A stretch of DNA of 19,425 nt, taken from the NCBI GenBank assembly GCA_002450895.1, contig DKAR01000200.1:1-19425 (forward strand), given 5' to 3'. The notes beneath the pieces were generated by a model that did no database searches, was not told where the DNA came from, and saw only the letters and a program-made list of their open reading frames with translations. This document shows positions 16,069 to 19,425 of this stretch, piece after piece (position 1 is the first letter of the stretch; each line of letters begins with the position of its first letter). A program made the position numbers and the translations under genes. The stretch comes from Proteobacteria bacterium UBA6921. Lineage in GTDB: Bacteria; Pseudomonadota; Gammaproteobacteria; SG8-11.

Positions 16069-16107
16069 TTGCTTGCGCGAACAACTTAACTAAACGAATC
16101 GTTTTAC

Positions 16108-16230
16108 GGAGAGCTTGGTAGCATCGGGGCAGGTGAAACGCCAGGATCGCATAGGGAATAGCGATGATCCTCACGGCACCCAGCACCCAACCCGCGTTTC
16201 GCCTGTTTCCGGTGCTATCAAGCTCTTTTT
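16108..16230 (+). ncRNA. Candidate structured RNA with terminal T run
   Basis: After the Sel1 stop, 16111-16127 pairs completely with 16209-16225 (17 bp, two G-U wobbles). The inner segment 16130-16141 then pairs with 16194-16205 (12 bp, one wobble). An internal GG/TTT loop separates the two helices. Inside is a small hairpin, AGGATCGC (16143-16150) with GCGAT..CCT (16161-16171), and a C-rich unpaired stretch at 16172-16193. The outer stem runs directly into TTTTTATT, as in an intrinsic terminator. All three wobbles are G-U when transcribed on the plus strand and would be A-C mismatches on the minus strand, so the plus strand is favoured. It is either an independent small RNA or an unusually elaborate 3' untranslated region; no known RNA family was recognised. 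Confidence 0.6.
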
Positions 16231-16237
16231 ATTCGCC

Positions 16238-16269
16238 GACGCCGCGCATCCGCAAGGGTTCGCGGCGTC
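16238..16269 (+). terminator. Second hairpin terminator, between convergent genes
   Basis: A perfect 9-bp stem, GACGCCGCG (16238-16246) / CGCGGCGTC (16261-16269), with a 14-base loop is followed on the plus strand by TTCTTTT. No T run follows on the minus strand, so it mainly serves plus-strand transcription coming from the Sel1/RNA side, although it also lies just beyond the stop of the convergent acyltransferase gene. Confidence 0.65.
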
Positions 16270-16284
16270 TTCTTTTCCGGCGGC

Positions 16285-17163
16285 TTAATACAACTTCTTT
16301 TCGCCCGACGGTCGCGTCTTAAACCGCCGGTAACCCCACTGGTACTGATCTGGCATCTCTCGGATTGCGTCCTCGATCGCGCGATTCATTATTTCAGTCG
16401 CCGATTCGTCGCTTTCGTCAGATGTTCGCAAGTCAACGGGAACAAAGTGAATGTCGAATCCCGCTCCGTCGCTGAGGCGTCGCGCATAACACAGGAAGAC
16501 GGCGGCGCCCGTTTTTCGAACCAGCCTGGGAATCAGCGTCATGGTATAGGCGGGAATCCCAAAAAATGGTGCGAACAAGCCGCCACCCTCACCAGGGTCC
16601 TGATCCGGAAGAATGCCGACGCACTCGTGGCGCGAGAGCGCTTGGTAAAGCAGCCGAACACCGCCGGGGGTTGTCGTAGCCAATTTCGCGCCCCCGCGCG
16701 AGCGGGCATCGATCATCAATTGCTCGAGATCGCTAAAGCGGGGCGGGCGGTAAAGTATGGTTATTGGGTAATACGCGCTGAGGTACAGCCCGATGATCTC
16801 CCATGCGCCAAGGTGCGGGGACGCCACGACGACGCCTTGTCCCGCCGCGACGGCGGCCCGCATGGCATCCTCACCCGTCACGTGGCGGACCTGTGCCAGG
16901 GCGCGAGTCGTACTCCAGCGCCACAGCGGACCGGTTTCAGCCATCGCCTTTCCGGTTTCACGCACCGTGGCGCGTGCCAGATTTTTCCGGTCAGATTCGG
17001 ACAGTTCCGGCATGCAACTGCGCAGGTTGATCTCGGTCACGCGCCGCAATTCCGATCCCGAATGCCAAAGCAGAGCACCCAGCAAGGATCCGATGGCATG
17101 CACTACTCGCAACGGAAACAAGGCCAGCAGGCGCAGGATTGAATTTGCGAGCCAGCCTCGCAT
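16285..17163 (-). CDS. LpxL/HtrB-type lipid A biosynthesis acyltransferase
   Basis: Members of this family transfer an acyl chain from acyl-ACP to lipid A precursors at the inner membrane. The 292-residue protein has an N-terminal hydrophobic segment (SILRLLALFPLRVVHAIGSLLGALLW), the catalytic H-x4-E motif in SPHLGAWEIIGLYL, and the family-typical DQDPGEGGGLFAPFFG. The C-terminus QYQWGYRRFKTRP is also characteristic. The start at 17163 (MRGWLANS) gives the usual length and N-terminus; an upstream ATG at 17247 would add 28 residues lacking membrane character. A -10-like TATACT on the minus strand at 17210-17205 fits the shorter start. The exact acyl chain and position cannot be told from sequence, nor can a role in ornithine or other lipids be excluded. 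Confidence 0.9.
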   Translation of the reverse strand: MRGWLANSILRLLALFPLRVVHAIGSLLGALLWHSGSELRRVTEINLRSCMPELSESDRKNLARATVRETGKAMAETGPLWRWSTTRALAQVRHVTGEDAMRAAVAAGQGVVVASPHLGAWEIIGLYLSAYYPITILYRPPRFSDLEQLMIDARSRGGAKLATTTPGGVRLLYQALSRHECVGILPDQDPGEGGGLFAPFFGIPAYTMTLIPRLVRKTGAAVFLCYARRLSDGAGFDIHFVPVDLRTSDESDESATEIMNRAIEDAIREMPDQYQWGYRRFKTRPSGEKKLY

Positions 17164-17276
17164 GGAGTGAGTGGATTCCCGTCGGTCGTTGTCGATGAGG
17201 CGCAAGTATAGTGGGTGTGCCGGAGCCACCGCACTCGTATAGATCATTTTCGCCTATCATCGGGCCCTCTGGGTCT

Positions 17277-17305
17277 TTGCAGCGCCACGGCTCGCACACT
17301 ATCTT
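17277..17305 (+). promoter_or_regulatory. Possible sigma-70 promoter for the rhodanese gene
   Basis: TTGCAG (17277-17282) and TATCTT (17300-17305) are separated by exactly 17 bases, placing transcription start near 17311. The rhodanese ribosome site GGAGG (17325-17329) lies eight bases before its ATG. The -35 is weak and the -10 fair. Confidence 0.4.
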
Positions 17306-17337
17306 AGGCGTTCTGACGGCACACGGAGGCAGCGCAG

Positions 17338-17766
17338 ATGAGTAACAAGCATGTGAAAGAACTTTCCCCTACGGAGACTTTTGAGCTGTTGAAGTCGAAT
17401 CCGCGCGCCGTGCTGATCGACGTGCGATCTTCGATGGAATTCCTGTTTGTCGGCCATCCTCAGGGTGCCATCCATGTGCCGTGGATCGACGAGCCCGATT
17501 GGAAGATCAACGCCCATTTCGCGGCCCAGGTCCGGCAGGTAATGTTGGGTGGAATCGCCGCCCACGAGGGAACCAGTGGCGCGCCGGTGGTATTGATCTG
17601 CCGTAGCGGCAAACGCTCAGCGGAAGCCGGCGAACTCTTGTTGAAAGAAGGCTTCACGGACGTCTACAACGTCAGTGAGGGATTTGAAGGCGAACTCGAC
17701 GAGAACCATCATCGCAGCACCAAAGGCGGCTGGCGGTTCCATGGCCTGCCCTGGGAGCAATGCTGA
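17338..17766 (+). CDS. Single-domain rhodanese-like sulfurtransferase
   Basis: Rhodaneses carry sulfur as a persulfide on a loop cysteine. This 142-residue cytoplasmic protein has the N-terminal LIDVRSSMEF motif, then GHPQGAIHVPW, and the active-site loop CRSGKRS with Cys88 followed by a normal six-residue loop. The C-terminus (GWRFHGLPWEQC) is shared by a family of small bacterial rhodaneses. All expected catalytic residues are present, so it is probably active. The start is supported by GGAGG. It is divergent from the acyltransferase gene and 72 bases ahead of metH; a role in sulfur supply near methionine synthesis is conceivable, but the link is positional only. Confidence 0.93.
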   Translation: MSNKHVKELSPTETFELLKSNPRAVLIDVRSSMEFLFVGHPQGAIHVPWIDEPDWKINAHFAAQVRQVMLGGIAAHEGTSGAPVVLICRSGKRSAEAGELLLKEGFTDVYNVSEGFEGELDENHHRSTKGGWRFHGLPWEQC

Positions 17767-17799
17767 CCCCACATTGGGTTGCCTCCTGCCCCATGCTAA

Positions 17800-17832
17800 G
17801 CTTCCCGGCTTGAATTAACGCACCGGGCGAAG
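17800..17832 (+). promoter_or_regulatory. Possible leader hairpin covering the metH ribosome site
   Basis: Between the rhodanese stop and metH, CTTCCCGG can pair with CCGGGCGAAG (a 2-base bulge, about 8 bp). The GAAG that would serve as the metH ribosome site lies in its 3' arm. The short stem may be chance, and I do not recognise the S-adenosylhomocysteine riboswitch pattern here. Confidence 0.2.
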
Positions 17833-17838
17833 TGACAC

Positions 17839-19425
17839 ATGGACCGCAGTACACGCATCGCGAGATTTAAGGAAGACCTGCAACGCCGCATCCTGATTCT
17901 GGACGGTGCCATGGGCACCATGATCCAGGGCTACAAGCTGCAGGAGGCGGACTATCGCGGTGCGCGCTTCAAAGACCATCCGCATGACGTGAAGGGCAAC
18001 AACGATCTGTTGTGCATCACGCAACCGCACATCATTCGCGAGATCCACACGCAGTATCTCGATGCCGGCGCGGACATCGTTGAGACCAACAGTTTCAACG
18101 CCACCACGGTGTCGATGGCCGACTACCACATGGAGTCGCTGGCGTATGAGTTGAACGTGGCGGCAGCGCGCGTCGCGCGCGAGGCGGCCGATGCGGTGAC
18201 GGCGAGAACGCCGGACAAGCCGCGCTACGTTGCCGGCGTGCTTGGTCCGACCAATCGCACCTGCTCGATTTCGCCGGACGTTAACAATCCCGGTTTTCGC
18301 AACATTACGTTTGATGCATTGGTCACGGCCTATGTCGACGCCACGCGCGGCTTGGTCGATGGCGGGGCCGATTTCATTTTGATCGAAACGATTTTTGACA
18401 CGCTCAACGCCAAGGCGGCGGTGTTTGCGGTCAAGACGTATTTCGAGCAGGCCGGAGTCGAATTGCCGATCATGATTTCTGGCACGATCACCGACACCTC
18501 GGGTCGCACGCTGACCGGACAAACGGTCGAGGCGTTCTACAACTCGCTGCACCACGCCGATGCGATTTCGTTCGGTTTGAATTGTGCGCTCGGCGCGAAG
18601 GACTTGCGCCAATACGTAGAAGACCTGTCGCGCATCAGCTCGTGTTACATCAGCTCGCATCCAAATGCTGGGCTGCCGAACGCGATGGGCGGTTACGATG
18701 AAACGCCGCAAATGCTCGCCGAGCACATCGCCGAGTGGGCGCGCAGCGGCTTTTTGAACATCGTCGGTGGTTGCTGTGGCACGCAACCGCCGCACATCAA
18801 GGCAATTGCCGACGCAGTGAAAAACATCGCGCCGCGCAGGTTGCCGCAGATTCCTCAGCACTGTCGCTTGTCGGGACTGGAACCCTGCAACATCGGGCCG
18901 GACTCATTGTTCGTCAACGTCGGCGAGCGCACCAATGTCACCGGCTCAGCCGTGTTCAAAAAGCTCATTCTGAACGGCGACTACGACAAGGCCATGGACG
19001 TGGCGCGCCAGCAGGTAGACAGCGGCGCGCAAGTCATCGACGTGAACATGGACGAAGCCATGCTCGACGGCGAGAAGGCCATGGTGACGTTTCTGAACCT
19101 CATCGCTTCCGAGCCGGACATCGCGCGCGTACCGGTGATGATCGACTCGTCCAAGTGGTCGATCATTGAGGCGGGCCTCAAATGCATTCAAGGCAAGGGC
19201 GTTGTCAATTCGATCTCGCTCAAGGAAGGCGAAGAGCAGTTCCTGCATCACGCCAAATTGATTCGCAGATATGGCGCGGCATCAGTGGTGATGGCGTTTG
19301 ACGAAAAAGGTCAGGCTGACACGCAAGAACGCAAGAAGGAAATCTGCGCCCGCAGCTACAAGCTGCTTACTGAGAAGGCGGGCTTTGCGCCGGAAGACAT
19401 CGTGTTCGACCCGAACATCTTCGCG
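17839..19425 (+). CDS. metH: Cobalamin-dependent methionine synthase, N-terminal part (runs off window)
   Basis: MetH methylates homocysteine to methionine using methyltetrahydrofolate and cobalamin. The 529 codons present cover the homocysteine-binding barrel (about 1-325) and the start of the pterin-binding domain. The N-terminus ILILDGAMGTMIQGYKL is typical. The zinc ligands that bind homocysteine are Cys249 (LNCALGA) and Cys312/Cys313 (VGGCCGTQPPH), matching Cys247, 310 and 311 of E. coli. The folate domain opens with NVGERTNVTGS, followed by MIDSSKWSIIEAGLKCIQGK and NSISLKEGEEQF. No stop occurs before the window end. The two domains fused in one frame argue for the single-chain form, but the cobalamin and activation domains lie outside the window. 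Confidence 0.97.
   Translation, partial: MDRSTRIARFKEDLQRRILILDGAMGTMIQGYKLQEADYRGARFKDHPHDVKGNNDLLCITQPHIIREIHTQYLDAGADIVETNSFNATTVSMADYHMESLAYELNVAAARVAREAADAVTARTPDKPRYVAGVLGPTNRTCSISPDVNNPGFRNITFDALVTAYVDATRGLVDGGADFILIETIFDTLNAKAAVFAVKTYFEQAGVELPIMISGTITDTSGRTLTGQTVEAFYNSLHHADAISFGLNCALGAKDLRQYVEDLSRISSCYISSHPNAGLPNAMGGYDETPQMLAEHIAEWARSGFLNIVGGCCGTQPPHIKAIADAVKNIAPRRLPQIPQHCRLSGLEPCNIGPDSLFVNVGERTNVTGSAVFKKLILNGDYDKAMDVARQQVDSGAQVIDVNMDEAMLDGEKAMVTFLNLIASEPDIARVPVMIDSSKWSIIEAGLKCIQGKGVVNSISLKEGEEQFLHHAKLIRRYGAASVVMAFDEKGQADTQERKKEICARSYKLLTEKAGFAPEDIVFDPNIFA

Noticed and set aside
16102..16231. Small inverted-repeat mobile element (MITE) for the RNA candidate
   Set aside because: TTTTA occurs on both sides, but the repeat ends are not symmetric, the T run fits a terminator better, and no second copy is in the window. 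Not excluded genome-wide.
17767..17838. S-adenosylhomocysteine riboswitch ahead of metH
   Set aside because: The 72-base gap lacks the conserved core pattern I know for that family.
17815..18861. 348-codon minus-strand open frame across metH
   Set aside because: It is antisense to clear MetH sequence with the zinc ligands in place; composition is arginine/valine-rich without motifs.

Overview
The window is a stretch of ordinary proteobacterial core chromosome with moderately high GC. It is most likely from a gammaproteobacterium; a betaproteobacterium cannot be excluded. The order topA-smg-dprA-LysM gene | def-fmt-rsmB-(DUF4390-ntrY-ntrX)-trkA-trkH is a known housekeeping neighbourhood in these classes. 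All protein calls rest on motifs read from the translations, since no database search was possible.

Layout. (1) Positions 1-219 are an inverted repeat with 96-nt arms, one mismatch and a 27-nt spacer, built from topA sequence. It cuts off the 3' end of topA and looks like a fold-back chimera at a contig end. (2) 124-5070, minus strand: a LysM envelope protein, then dprA (DNA uptake), smg and topA. A strong hairpin separates the LysM gene from dprA. (3) 5220-15142, plus strand: def, fmt, rsmB, a DUF4390 protein, the sensor kinase ntrY, its response regulator ntrX, then trkA and trkH. Spacing is tight, with overlaps at rsmB/DUF4390 and ntrX/trkA, so this is probably one long transcription unit linking protein N-terminus processing, rRNA methylation, two-component signalling and potassium uptake. 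(4) 15271-16068: a secreted Sel1-repeat protein, followed by a 216-nt non-coding gap with a long RNA-like hairpin ending in a T run and then a second hairpin terminator. (5) 16285-17163, minus strand: an LpxL/HtrB-type acyltransferase, divergent from (6) a single-domain rhodanese (17338-17766) and the start of full-length-type metH (17839 to the window end).

No tRNA, rRNA, CRISPR array, transposase or phage gene was seen. No stretch above 300 bases lacks a gene. The two items most worth a second look are the terminal inverted repeat, which is probably technical, and the structured RNA candidate at 16108-16230, which is the best candidate here for something undescribed. The NtrX-type regulator also lacks the sigma-54 contact motif and has a conservative change in Walker B.
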